Program-made: the position numbers and the translations under genes
Shown here: in pieces, positions 17,707-25,623 of the stretch
Layout: every line of letters starts with the position of its first letter
How positions within the stretch are numbered: position 1 is the first letter of the stretch
DNA from: DASXRA01 sp035263725
GTDB taxonomy: Bacteria > Actinomycetota > Actinomycetes > Mycobacteriales > Jatrophihabitantaceae
Assembly: GCA_035263725.1 (NCBI GenBank)
Contig: DATFRC010000202.1
Location: 1-44,957, forward strand
Reading direction: 5' to 3'
DNA length: 44,957 bases
The notes under the pieces: generated by a model
The model's input: the letters and a program-made list of their open reading frames with translations, nothing else
What the model was told of the DNA's origin: nothing
Database searches by the model: none

Positions 17707-19977
17707 ATGTGGAGCACCTCGGGGAGCGGGCGTGATCGACGCCGGACGCCGGTGATCAGCCGGCCGGGCTGGGCGAGCTCGGTCGCCGGCTGGCCATCGC
17801 GCATGGATCGACGGCTGCGGATCGCGCTGGCCATCGCCGCCGCCGTAGTGGCTGCGCTTTGCGTCACCGTGCTCGCCGTCGCGGCTACGGCGCGGCGGAC
17901 CGTCCTGGAGCCCGGCTACTACCAGCAGGTCCTCGACGGCCAGCACGCCTATGACCGGCTCTACGACGAGGTGCTGGTCGATCCGGCGTCGTCGCCGGTG
18001 ACCCGCGACCTGCTGGCGGGGCTGCCCGTGGGCCACGACGCGGTGCTGGCCAACCTGAAGATCGTGCTCCCGCCGACGACGCTGCGGCAATTGGTGAACG
18101 AGCAGGTCAATGCTGCGCTTCGCTATCTGCGGGGTGATACGGCACGGCTGGCGCTGAGCGTCGACCTCTCACCGATTGCCGCGAACCTCACGGTGCTCGC
18201 TCAGGACTACCTCGGCGACCTCGTTGCTGCCGTGCAGCACCGTGACGTGCCGGACTTCGCGCAGTTCATGAAGTCGCTGACGGCCGGGCTCGACGACCTT
18301 GGTCACGGTAAGCGCCCGTCGTCCCTGCCGGAGGTCAGACTGAACGACGCGCAGCGCAGTACCGCTGAGCATGCGTTACTCACCGTGGTGCCGGCGGCGT
18401 CGCGCGCCGCGGTGCAGCCCGAGGTGGCAGCAGCGCTGGATACCGGCGATGTCGCGTCGGCGCTTGCCGCGGTGGGCCCGTACGCGCTGTCCGGCCAGGT
18501 CGGTACCGCCTACCACGACCTGCTCGAGCGCAGCGGGGGCCTGCGCTGGGACATCGTCCCCGATCTGGAGGCGGCGGACGTCCAGCTCGGTCAGGTAAAG
18601 ACCGTCCGCGCGTTCAGCACGGCGTTGCTGGGACCGGTGCGGCTGGTGGCGGTGCTGCTCGGTCTCGCGGCACTGGCGTTCCTGTGGTGGATCACCGGGC
18701 CGCCCATCCGCCGCCGGCTGCTACTCACCGGCGGGACACTTGCGGCTGGCGGGGCACTGGCCTTGATCGTCATGGTGATCGTGCGCTGGCGTATGCGCCG
18801 GATGGTTCCCGCGCCCCCGTCCGGCTGGCCGCCGTCGCTGCGCTCACTTGTCGACGACCTCCAGCACGCTGGTGCGGCGTCGCTGTTTCGCACCGGCGTG
18901 CTCGTGTCCGCAATACCGCTCGGCGCCGGCCTGCTGATCATGCTCGGGTCGTGGCTCGGCCGCAGGTGGGCGCCCGCAGGCTCCGCATTGCGACGGGCGG
19001 CATCGTGGGAGACGGTGCTGGTCAGCGCCGTAACGGTCGCCACGATCGTGGGCATTGCGGTGGTGCCGGCGGGAGCGTCGGCGTTACGGTGCCTCGGCTC
19101 GGAGCAGATGTGCTCGATGCGCTACGACCAGGTGGCGTATCTGACCACGCACAACGCGATGGCGACGACGGCCGCGCGGTTCCTCGGCCCGCTGCAGGAC
19201 TCCGACATCATCAGCCAACTCGACGAGGGCGCGCGCGCGATGCAAATCGACACCTACCGGTGGGAGAGCCCGGACGAGGTCGCCGAGCGGCTGGCGTCGT
19301 CCGACTTCCCGCCTGACCTGAAGGCCGAGCTGCCGCGGTTGATCAACATGGTCAACCCGCCCAGGCCGGGGCTGTGGCTGTGCCACGCGCTCTGCCGGGC
19401 GGGCGCCATCCCGCTCGTGCCGACGTTGGAAAGGCTGCGGGCGTGGCTCGACGCGAATCCCGGCGAGATCGTGTCGCTCATCATTCAGGATGAGATCTCC
19501 GCCGCGGATACCGAGCAGGCATTCGCCGCGGCCGGGCTGACCCGGTTGGTCTTCACACCTTCTTCAGACCCACAGGCCGAGTGGCCGACGCTCGGGCAGA
19601 TGGTTCGTTCCGACCGCCGTCTCGTGGTCTTTGCCGAGCAGGCCGACGGCCCCGCGCCCTGGTACCGCAACTTCTACAAGTACGGCATGGAAACGCCGTT
19701 CTCGGCCAGCTCACCTGACGGCCTGACGTGTGAACCGTTGCGCGGGGGAGTCGGCAAGCGGCTGTTCCTCCTGAACAACTTCATCACCATCTCCGGAGGC
19801 AGCCGTCTCGACGCGGGCACCGTGAACGCCCGAAACGTCCTGCTGGACAGGATCCATCGGTGTGAAGTGCGGCGTGACCACCCGGTCAACTTCGTCGCCG
19901 TCGACTACGCCACGATCGGCGACGCTCTCGGTGCCGTGGACGCGCTCAACGCCGAGCGTCTCGCGGGCAAGAATTGA
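17707..19977 (+). CDS. Membrane protein with extracytoplasmic PI-PLC-like domain
   Basis: A 756-residue protein. After a TM helix (RIALAIAAAVVAALCVTVLAV) comes an about 280-residue extracytoplasmic region (LEPGYYQQVLDGQHAYDRLYDEVL), then four more helices, then a PI-PLC X-like TIM-barrel at about residues 465-750. The barrel shows YLTTHNAMA (His482), ARAMQIDTYRW and WLCHALCRAG (His560), the positions expected for the two catalytic His residues of the phosphatidylinositol phosphodiesterase family. The substrate could be phosphatidylinositol, abundant in actinobacteria, but this is inference. The start at ATG 17707 is eight bases after the previous stop with no clear ribosome site; ATG 17803 is an alternative. 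Likely cotranscribed and coupled with the flippase-like gene. Confidence 0.82.
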   Translation: MWSTSGSGRDRRRTPVISRPGWASSVAGWPSRMDRRLRIALAIAAAVVAALCVTVLAVAATARRTVLEPGYYQQVLDGQHAYDRLYDEVLVDPASSPVTRDLLAGLPVGHDAVLANLKIVLPPTTLRQLVNEQVNAALRYLRGDTARLALSVDLSPIAANLTVLAQDYLGDLVAAVQHRDVPDFAQFMKSLTAGLDDLGHGKRPSSLPEVRLNDAQRSTAEHALLTVVPAASRAAVQPEVAAALDTGDVASALAAVGPYALSGQVGTAYHDLLERSGGLRWDIVPDLEAADVQLGQVKTVRAFSTALLGPVRLVAVLLGLAALAFLWWITGPPIRRRLLLTGGTLAAGGALALIVMVIVRWRMRRMVPAPPSGWPPSLRSLVDDLQHAGAASLFRTGVLVSAIPLGAGLLIMLGSWLGRRWAPAGSALRRAASWETVLVSAVTVATIVGIAVVPAGASALRCLGSEQMCSMRYDQVAYLTTHNAMATTAARFLGPLQDSDIISQLDEGARAMQIDTYRWESPDEVAERLASSDFPPDLKAELPRLINMVNPPRPGLWLCHALCRAGAIPLVPTLERLRAWLDANPGEIVSLIIQDEISAADTEQAFAAAGLTRLVFTPSSDPQAEWPTLGQMVRSDRRLVVFAEQADGPAPWYRNFYKYGMETPFSASSPDGLTCEPLRGGVGKRLFLLNNFITISGGSRLDAGTVNARNVLLDRIHRCEVRRDHPVNFVAVDYATIGDALGAVDALNAERLAGKN

Positions 19978-19978
19978 G

Positions 19979-20734
19979 TCAGGGCAGTGGTTGTAGGCCA
20001 GCGCCGTTCAGCAGGTACGCGGGGGAGAGGTGGGCGGCGTCCGCCTGCGCCAGCTCGACGAGCGCGGTGCCGGCGATCGCGGGACTGAGCAGCGGGAACG
20101 GCCGCTCTTCGAGGTAATCCGCCACCGATTGCCCGGCGCGTGCCGCGTACGCCTGCACCGCGGGCCGGCCGACCCCGGTCTCCGGGGCGAACTGCGGCAG
20201 AACCGCGGTGAACGTGATGCCGAGGCCGGCGCGGTTCGCCTCCTCCTGGGCGTAGCCGGTGATGAAGCGCTGGGTGGCCTTGGCACCGGCGTAGCCACCG
20301 CTGAGGGGGGAGCCGTTCGGGTTCGCGGCGGCACCGCTGCTCAGCACGACCACCCGGCTGCCGGGTCGCAGCGGCTTGAGCAGCACCTCGCGCAGCCAGT
20401 AGAAGGCGATGCGGACGTCGGCGTTCCAGTTGACCGAGAACGTCTCCCACGTCTGATGCTGCAGCGGGCGCATGTGCGGCGTAACGCCAGCCACCAGAAC
20501 GACGATCTGCGGGTCGTACCGGTCGAGAAGGCGGGCCGCCGCGGTGGGCTCCCCGGCGTCGGCAACCTCCGGCTGGATGCTCCCGTTGGCGGCCGGGATC
20601 TCGGCAGGCGCGGCCGCGGTGCGGCCCACGGCGATCACCGGGGCGCCCGCCTGCCCGAACGCCGTAGCGATCCCGCGGCCCAGGCCGCGAGTCGCGCCCA
20701 CGACGACGGTGGTCTTGCCGGTCAGATCGCTCAT
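19979..20734 (-). CDS. Short-chain dehydrogenase/reductase
   Basis: A 251-residue NAD(P)-dependent SDR. The cofactor loop is GATRGLGRG near residue 13, followed by VGRTAA. The active-site region has LSSGAAANPNGSPLSGG and the YAGAK catalytic Tyr/Lys. The C-terminus ends AYLLNGAGLQPLP. Substrate unknown. Start ATG at 20734 has GGAGG upstream and overlaps the stop of the exporter gene (ATGA), so it is the last gene of the minus-strand cluster. Convergent with the PI-PLC-like gene, one base apart. Confidence 0.92.
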   Translation of the reverse strand: MSDLTGKTTVVVGATRGLGRGIATAFGQAGAPVIAVGRTAAAPAEIPAANGSIQPEVADAGEPTAAARLLDRYDPQIVVLVAGVTPHMRPLQHQTWETFSVNWNADVRIAFYWLREVLLKPLRPGSRVVVLSSGAAANPNGSPLSGGYAGAKATQRFITGYAQEEANRAGLGITFTAVLPQFAPETGVGRPAVQAYAARAGQSVADYLEERPFPLLSPAIAGTALVELAQADAAHLSPAYLLNGAGLQPLP

Positions 20735-22197
20735 GATGTCCTCCACGTCAGGTCGGTTTCGAGGGCTTGGGACGGCGCTGCGGCGGGCAGCACGACGGGC
20801 TGCGGTTGCGGCAAGCGGCGGGGCACGACAAGGGCGATAGGAATCGCCGCCACGGCAATCGCCGTGCACACCCAAAGAGCCCACTGGAAGCCACCGGTGA
20901 GCGCTGCGCTCGGCAGCCGGCCCGCGCCGGCCAGCGCCTGGGCGTGGCTCACCGCAACGGTGGACGCAACGGCGATACCGATCGCCGCGCCGAGTTGCTG
21001 CGCGGTATTCAGTAAGCCGGAGGCGAGGCCGGCGTCCCGGGCTGCCACGCCGGTCAGGCCGGCGATCGAGATCGGAATGAACGCGAACGCGGTGCCCGCA
21101 CCGGCGACGAAGAACGGCCCCGCGAGGTCCGCCCAGAACTGCGCGTGCACGCCGACCTGCGTTGCCCACGCGGTCCCGCCCGCGATCATCGCCATGCCCG
21201 CCACGAGCACGGGCGCCGGCCCGATGCGGGTGACGAGGAACTGGGACAGCCCGGCGAGTGCGACCGAGGTCAGCGACGCGGCCAGCCAGGCCAACCCGGC
21301 CTTCAGTGCCGAGTACCCCAGCACCTGCTGCATGTAGAGCGTCCCCACGAATACGAACGCGAAGAAGCTGGCGCCGAGCAGGAACCCGACCAAGTTGGCC
21401 CCGGCGACGGTGCGCATACGCAGCATCCGAAGGGGGAGTAGCGGTGCCTCAACGCGCGCCTCGACAAGAACGAACGCGACCAGCAGGGCGCCCGATACTG
21501 CCAGCAGGCCGATCGTCTTGGCGGTGGCCCAGCCGTCCTGCGGTGCGGTCGAAATGGCGTACACGAGCAGCAGCAAGGCACCGGTCACGGTGAGCGCACC
21601 GAGCGGGTCATAGCGGCGGCGGGCGGTCTCGAGCCGGCTCTCCGGGACGAGACGGGGCGCGAGCGCGAGCGCCGCGGCGCCGATGGGAACGTTCAAGAAG
21701 AAGATGTACTCCCACCCGACGTATCGGGTGAGCAGCCCGCCGGTGATCAGCCCGACCGTCGCTCCGGATGCGCCGATCGCGCCCCACATACCCAGCGCCT
21801 TGTTGCGCTGCGCGCCCTCTTCGAACATGTTCATCACGATCGACAGCGCCGCAGGGAGCAGGATCGCCGCGCCAGCGCCCTGCACGCCGCGCATGACGAT
21901 CAGGAAGGCATCGCTTCCGGCAAGGCCGCATGCCAGCGATGCTGCTGTGAATACGGCGAGGCCGATCATGAAGATCCGGCGGCGGCCGAGCAGGTCCGCA
22001 GCGCGGCCTCCCAGTAGGAGCAGTCCGCCGAACGTGAGGCCGTAGGCAGTCACCACCCACTGCAAGCTCGATTCGGAGAAGTGCAGGTGACGGCCGATAG
22101 TCGGCAGTGCGACATTAACGATCGTCAGGTCGACAATTGTCATGAAATACGAGACGGCGAGTACTGCAAATGCTCGCCATCGATGAATCGTTGTCAT
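20731..22197 (-). CDS. MFS drug exporter, DHA2 (EmrB/QacA) family
   Basis: A 488-residue transporter with the 14-helix pattern of DHA2 multidrug exporters. Diagnostic segments are YFMTIVDLTIVNVALPTIG in TM1, GGRAADLLGRRRIFMIG between TM2 and TM3, and RGVQGAGAAILLPAALSIV in motif C-like TM5. The ATG at 22197 has AAGGA upstream; an in-frame start at 22257 would add only a nonconserved leader. It overlaps the SDR gene by four bases and lies 60 bases after the cupin-like gene, so it is probably controlled by the sigma factor of the same cluster. Substrate unknown. Confidence 0.92.
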   Translation of the reverse strand: MTTIHRWRAFAVLAVSYFMTIVDLTIVNVALPTIGRHLHFSESSLQWVVTAYGLTFGGLLLLGGRAADLLGRRRIFMIGLAVFTAASLACGLAGSDAFLIVMRGVQGAGAAILLPAALSIVMNMFEEGAQRNKALGMWGAIGASGATVGLITGGLLTRYVGWEYIFFLNVPIGAAALALAPRLVPESRLETARRRYDPLGALTVTGALLLLVYAISTAPQDGWATAKTIGLLAVSGALLVAFVLVEARVEAPLLPLRMLRMRTVAGANLVGFLLGASFFAFVFVGTLYMQQVLGYSALKAGLAWLAASLTSVALAGLSQFLVTRIGPAPVLVAGMAMIAGGTAWATQVGVHAQFWADLAGPFFVAGAGTAFAFIPISIAGLTGVAARDAGLASGLLNTAQQLGAAIGIAVASTVAVSHAQALAGAGRLPSAALTGGFQWALWVCTAIAVAAIPIALVVPRRLPQPQPVVLPAAAPSQALETDLTWRTS

Positions 22198-22257
22198 CGC
22201 GATCCTTGTCCGCGTAGGCGTACCGGTTACTTGTGTGACGCACCGCGACGCGGCCAT

Positions 22258-22545
22258 TCATCGATCGCGTGACAACGCACTCAGCACGAGAGGTAAGCGG
22301 CCGGAATTTCGCAGCCGTCGCACGGAAAGTCCGGCAAGCACGAGGATCGCGCCCTCGCCGAACCAGGCGCGCGTACCGCTGCGCAGCTCGACTTCGAGTT
22401 CGCCGCGTTCGACGATGATCAGCGCGTCTAACCACTCGACCGGCGGCCCCTCAATATCATCTCGAGGCTCAACAATCACCACGCTCAGCCGGAAATTCTC
22501 CGGGCATCGCCTGCCGAGGAACGAGATTCGGTCCGGGTCGTCCAT
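22258..22545 (-). CDS. Small cupin-like protein
   Basis: A 95-residue protein with a single cupin-like barrel: LSVVIVEPRDDIEGPPVEWLDALIIVERGELEVEL, then GEGAILVLAGLSVRRLRN. The usual metal-binding His residues of cupins are mostly absent. The ATG at 22545 shares one base with the sigma-factor stop (TGATG), so the two are translationally coupled, suggesting a role as a small partner or modulator of the sigma factor. No function is known. Confidence 0.72.
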   Translation of the reverse strand: MDDPDRISFLGRRCPENFRLSVVIVEPRDDIEGPPVEWLDALIIVERGELEVELRSGTRAWFGEGAILVLAGLSVRRLRNSGRLPLVLSALSRDR

Positions 22546-23585
22546 CACAGCGTGGCTGGCAACCCGAACGACGGGAACAGTTCGGGCTGCCGGAAGTGCG
22601 CGAGCTCAGCGATCGCACCGTCCTCGATGCGGAGCACACAGATCGCGAAGGCCCGGTATGCCGTGTCGCCAGGCTCCTGCCAGTACATCGCGAATGCGGG
22701 TTGCCGGTTCGCAGCGGTAGGCAACAATCGCCAATCGGTGCCCAATTCGCCGAACACGTGATCGCGAAGGAAGATCGCGATCGCATCCCGCCCACTGAAC
22801 CACGTCAGCCCGGGCGGCATGACCATGCGCGCATCATCGCGGAGCAGCGCGATCAGCGCCGTCGTGTCTGAGCGTTCCCAGGCACTCATCAGCTGCTGCA
22901 GCAACGCCTTCTCGGTCGCGTCCGAACTCGATGTCCACTCGCCGCGGCCGGCCGAGAGGTGCTCGCCGAGCGTCGCGTGCGCACGCTGCAGGGCGCTGTT
23001 GACTGCCGCCTGGCTCATGTCCAGTGCGGCAGCGGTGTCTTTGGCGGACCAGTCGAGCACGTCGCGCAGGATCAGCACCGCGCGCTGCCGCGACGGCAGT
23101 CGCTGGATCGCCGCGAGGAATGCGAGCTCGATCGTCTCCTTGGCTGTCACGACCGCCTCGGGCTCGGCGTCGGTCGGCGCGGGCGCGTCCAAGAGACGAT
23201 CGGGGTAGGGCGAGAGCCACGGCAGGTCCACCGTCGCTAGGGCATAGTTGGCCGGGTCCGCCGGTTCGGCCAGATCGGCCGGCCATACCCGGGCCTTTTT
23301 GCGGCGCAGCGCGTCCAGGCAGGCGTGCGTGGCAATGCCGTACAACCAGGCACGGAACGGCGCACGGCCGGCGAAGCTGTCCAATCGGGCCCACGCCCGC
23401 AGGTAGGTTTCCTGGACGGCGTCCTCGGCATCTTCGATGGAGCCGAGCATCCGGTAGCAGTGCACCTGGAGTTCACGGCGGTACGGCTCGGCCAGCCGTG
23501 AGAACGCGGCCTGGTCGCCGGTGCGCGCCGCAACCAGCACTGGATCGTCCACAGATATGTGACGTACCACAGCGCGCCGATTCAT
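22545..23585 (-). CDS. sigG: ECF sigma factor of the SigG type with SnoaL-like C-terminus
   Basis: A 346-residue extracytoplasmic-function sigma factor. Region 2 (about residues 22-95) has EPYRRELQVHCYRMLGSIEDAEDAVQETYLRAW; region 4 (about 150-215) has LPSRQRAVLILRDVLDWSAKDTAAALDMS and VNSALQRAHATL. A SnoaL-like domain fills residues 225-346 and ends ELFPSFGLPATL, as in mycobacterial SigG. In this class the C-terminal domain, not a separate anti-sigma factor, is thought to control activity; no anti-sigma gene is present. It lies between the SRPBCC protein (44 bases upstream) and the overlapping cupin-like gene. Confidence 0.9.
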   Translation of the reverse strand: MNRRAVVRHISVDDPVLVAARTGDQAAFSRLAEPYRRELQVHCYRMLGSIEDAEDAVQETYLRAWARLDSFAGRAPFRAWLYGIATHACLDALRRKKARVWPADLAEPADPANYALATVDLPWLSPYPDRLLDAPAPTDAEPEAVVTAKETIELAFLAAIQRLPSRQRAVLILRDVLDWSAKDTAAALDMSQAAVNSALQRAHATLGEHLSAGRGEWTSSSDATEKALLQQLMSAWERSDTTALIALLRDDARMVMPPGLTWFSGRDAIAIFLRDHVFGELGTDWRLLPTAANRQPAFAMYWQEPGDTAYRAFAICVLRIEDGAIAELAHFRQPELFPSFGLPATL

Positions 23586-23629
23586 CGCTTCGGCACGATC
23601 TCGAGGCGATCCGACTCCCTGCTCAGGAG

Positions 23630-24070
23630 CTATCCGGACTCACCCATCGCCCGTGGCACGTTCGTGATGTTGGCCACTTCGGTGCGGACCTGCTTGTTGA
23701 TCAGGGGAGTCATCAAGACCATGAACCCTCGCGGCTTCAGGTCGAGGGTGAACGTGACCTCGGTCGTGTTCGCTGCCGTTTCCCGAAGGTCGAATCGGCC
23801 GGTGGGACGGGCCGGACCTGCGATGACCTCGAAGTCGAGGCGTGTCGGCTCCTCGTACCGGGTGATCCGATAGTCGCCGGGGATCGAGCGACCGCCTGGG
23901 CCCTTCATGGTCTGCTTGTACGTCGCGCCGACACCCGAACCGGTGTCGGCGACATGGCCGACATCGGATACTCCTGGGCGCCACAGTGGCTCGTTGTTGC
24001 CGTCAGCCAAGAAGGCGAACACCTCGCCGATCGGACGATTTACCGTCACCGCTTGCAATGCGTGGGCCAT
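23630..24070 (-). CDS. SRPBCC (START-like) family protein
   Basis: A 146-residue protein of the polyketide-cyclase/dehydrase-like SRPBCC fold. It begins ALQAVTVNRPIGEVFAFLADGNNEPLWRPGV and continues IPGDYRITRYEEPTRLDFEVI and FDLRETAANTTEVTFTLDLKPRG, the usual helix-grip order. The fold binds a hydrophobic ligand; no catalytic residues can be assigned. The ATG at 24070 lacks a strong ribosome site. It is the first gene of the minus-strand cluster with sigG, cupin, exporter and SDR, and divergent from the beta-lactamase remnant. Confidence 0.85.
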   Translation of the reverse strand: MAHALQAVTVNRPIGEVFAFLADGNNEPLWRPGVSDVGHVADTGSGVGATYKQTMKGPGGRSIPGDYRITRYEEPTRLDFEVIAGPARPTGRFDLRETAANTTEVTFTLDLKPRGFMVLMTPLINKQVRTEVANITNVPRAMGESG

Positions 24071-24148
24071 GTCGCCAGACAGTACTGCGGATTTCGTCGG
24101 CGGTAATTCGGTTGACCCGCGTGGCGGGCACGTCTGAGCCTTCGGCGC

Positions 24149-24649
24149 GTGACAGAGATAAATGGCACGTGCGAGCCGCGGTTCGCCGCAGTTCGTGACG
24201 CGCTTGCGGCGTCGCTCGGCAAGCAGGACGTGGGTGCCTCGGCGGCGGTCTACATCGACGGCGAACCGGTGGTCGACATCTGGGGCGGGTACGTCGATAC
24301 GGAGCGTTCCGTCGGCTGGGGACGAGACGCCATCACGGGCGTGATGTCGACGACCAAGACGATCACCGCCCTGTGCGCGCTGATCCTGGCCGACCGGGGC
24401 GAGCTCGATCTGTCCGCGCCGGTCGCCACGTACTGGCCCGAGTTCGCCGCGGCCGGGAAGGAAAGCGTGCTGGTGCGGCACGTCCTGTCGCACACCGCCG
24501 GACTACCGGAGCTGTCCGGGCTGAACGCTGTCGAACAGCTCTACGACTGGGAAAGCGTGTCGGCACGTCTCGCCGCGCAGGCCGGCAGGACGACAGCCGC
24601 GGCCTGGAAATCGTGCTGGCCGCCTACGACGGACTGCGCTGACGGGTAG
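24149..24649 (+). pseudogene. Truncated class C beta-lactamase/esterase
   Basis: The first about 145 residues are those of a serine hydrolase of the class C beta-lactamase/EstB family, with VYIDGEPVVDIWGGY and the SxxK motif STTK (Ser67, Lys70), then LVRHVLSHTAGLPELS. Full-length family members have about 370-400 residues; here homology stops after SARLAAQA, before the YxN and KTG motifs, and the last residues come from out-of-frame foreign sequence. The catalytic Tyr is missing, so activity is not expected. Starts with GTG at 24149, or nearby ATG. Confidence 0.8.
24583..24642 (+). pseudogene. C-terminal scrap of a Gfo/Idh/MocA oxidoreductase
   Basis: In a second frame, overlapping the tail of the beta-lactamase remnant, the DNA reads RQDDSRGLEIVLAAYDGLR then stop. 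This matches the usual last helix of Gfo/Idh/MocA sugar oxidoreductases (DGLRSLEIVLAAY type). It marks the right side of a deletion joining two unrelated genes. Too short for proof from a single motif. Confidence 0.5.
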
Positions 24650-24671
24650 GGGCGGATTCAGCTCACTTAAC

Positions 24672-24690
24672 ATAATGTCGATTATCGGCA
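24672..24690. promoter_or_regulatory. AT-rich palindrome, probable orphan operator
   Basis: ATAAT-GTCG-ATTAT (24672-24685) overlaps a longer odd palindrome TGTCGAT-T-ATCGGCA (24676-24690, one mismatched pair) in otherwise GC-rich DNA. It lies 30 bases after the oxidoreductase scrap and has no divergent or downstream plus-strand gene to control, so it may be left from the deleted cluster. Confidence 0.45.
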
Positions 24691-24718
24691 TACCGCGTGA
24701 GCCGCGGCGCAGCGCGGG

Positions 24719-25129
24719 TCAGCGCAGCTCCTGGATCCGGATCTCGTTGCCGGCCGGATCGCGGAAGGCGCAGTCACGCACTCCGTAGGGCTGGTCGGTC
24801 GGCTCCTGGACGACCTCGGCGTCGCCGGCCTGCACCCGCTCGAAGGTTGCGTCGACGTCTTTGGTGGCCAGCAGGAGCTTGCCGTAGGTGCCCTTGGCCA
24901 TCATCTCGGCGATGGCGCGCTGCTCGTCGTCGGTAACCCCCGGAGTCGCCTGCGGCGGGTAAAGGACGATGGACGTCTGGGGCTGGTCGGCCGGGCCGAC
25001 GGTGATCCAGTGCATGCCGGCGTAGCCGACGTCGTTGCGGACCTCGAAGCCGAGGACGTCGCGGTAGAACGCGATGGTGGCGTCTGGGTCGCTGTGCGGC
25101 AAGAAGCTTGCGCTAATGGTGATGTCCAT
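24719..25129 (-). CDS. VOC/glyoxalase-fold protein
   Basis: A 136-residue protein of the vicinal oxygen chelate superfamily: FLPHSDPDATIAFYRDVLGFEV, HWITVGP, TSIVLYPPQ, then YGKLLLATKDVDATFERV and YGVRDCAFRDPAGNEIRIQEL. The paired beta-alpha-beta modules are complete. It could act in small-molecule detoxification; a specific substrate cannot be assigned. It begins five bases after the stop of the AraC regulator on the same strand, a pairing seen in many actinobacteria. Confidence 0.9.
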   Translation of the reverse strand: MDITISASFLPHSDPDATIAFYRDVLGFEVRNDVGYAGMHWITVGPADQPQTSIVLYPPQATPGVTDDEQRAIAEMMAKGTYGKLLLATKDVDATFERVQAGDAEVVQEPTDQPYGVRDCAFRDPAGNEIRIQELR

Positions 25130-25134
25130 GGCGG

Positions 25135-25581
25135 TCACGCTACGGGTGGCCCGGTGGCCGGTGCTTCTCGATTCCTGATCGGTCTGGTCACCTGCTTGGC
25201 GACGCACGCCGGCATCCCCGCCGTGGCCTGGGCCTGTTGGCGCCGGTAGGCGCTGGGCGGTACACCGACGAGTTCGGTGAAGCGGGTGCTGAACGTTCCC
25301 AGGGACGCGCAGCCGACCTCGAAGCAGACCTCGGTGACGCTGAGATCCCCGCGACGCAACAACGCCATCGCGCGCTCGATGCGCCGCGTCATCAGATAGG
25401 CATACGGCGATTCACCGTAGGCGAGGCGGAACTCGCGACTGAGGTGGCCGGCGGACATGTTCACGCCCCGGGCAAGCGCCTCGACGTCGAGCGGCTGCGC
25501 ATACTCCCGGTCGATCCGGTCGCGGACGCGGCGCAGCAGCGCAAGATCGCGCAGGTGCTGCCGGGAGGCCGCTCGACTGGT
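25135..25581 (-). CDS. AraC-family regulator paired with VOC gene
   Basis: A 148-residue, mostly DNA-binding AraC-type protein with both helix-turn-helix motifs: LDVEALARGVNMSAGHLSRE (first) and LSVTEVCFEVGCASLGTFST (second), followed by FTELVGVPPSAYRRQ. It lacks the usual ligand-binding N-terminal domain. The C-terminus ends CVAKQVTRPIRNREAPA, a conserved tail of this AraC/VOC pair. GTG at 25581 is preferred, GTG at 25614 is possible. It probably regulates its own operon with the VOC gene. Confidence 0.88.
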   Translation of the reverse strand, partial: TSRAASRQHLRDLALLRRVRDRIDREYAQPLDVEALARGVNMSAGHLSREFRLAYGESPYAYLMTRRIERAMALLRRGDLSVTEVCFEVGCASLGTFSTRFTELVGVPPSAYRRQQAQATAGMPACVAKQVTRPIRNREAPATGPPVA

Positions 25582-25623
25582 CACCCGAGCAATCGTGCCA
25601 TGTCGCGCTGGCACGCCCGGGCG

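Noticed and set aside
24149..24649. Short serine hydrolase taken as a complete small gene
   Set aside because: It stops before the catalytic Tyr and the KTG-like motif, and its tail is out-of-frame sequence of another family.
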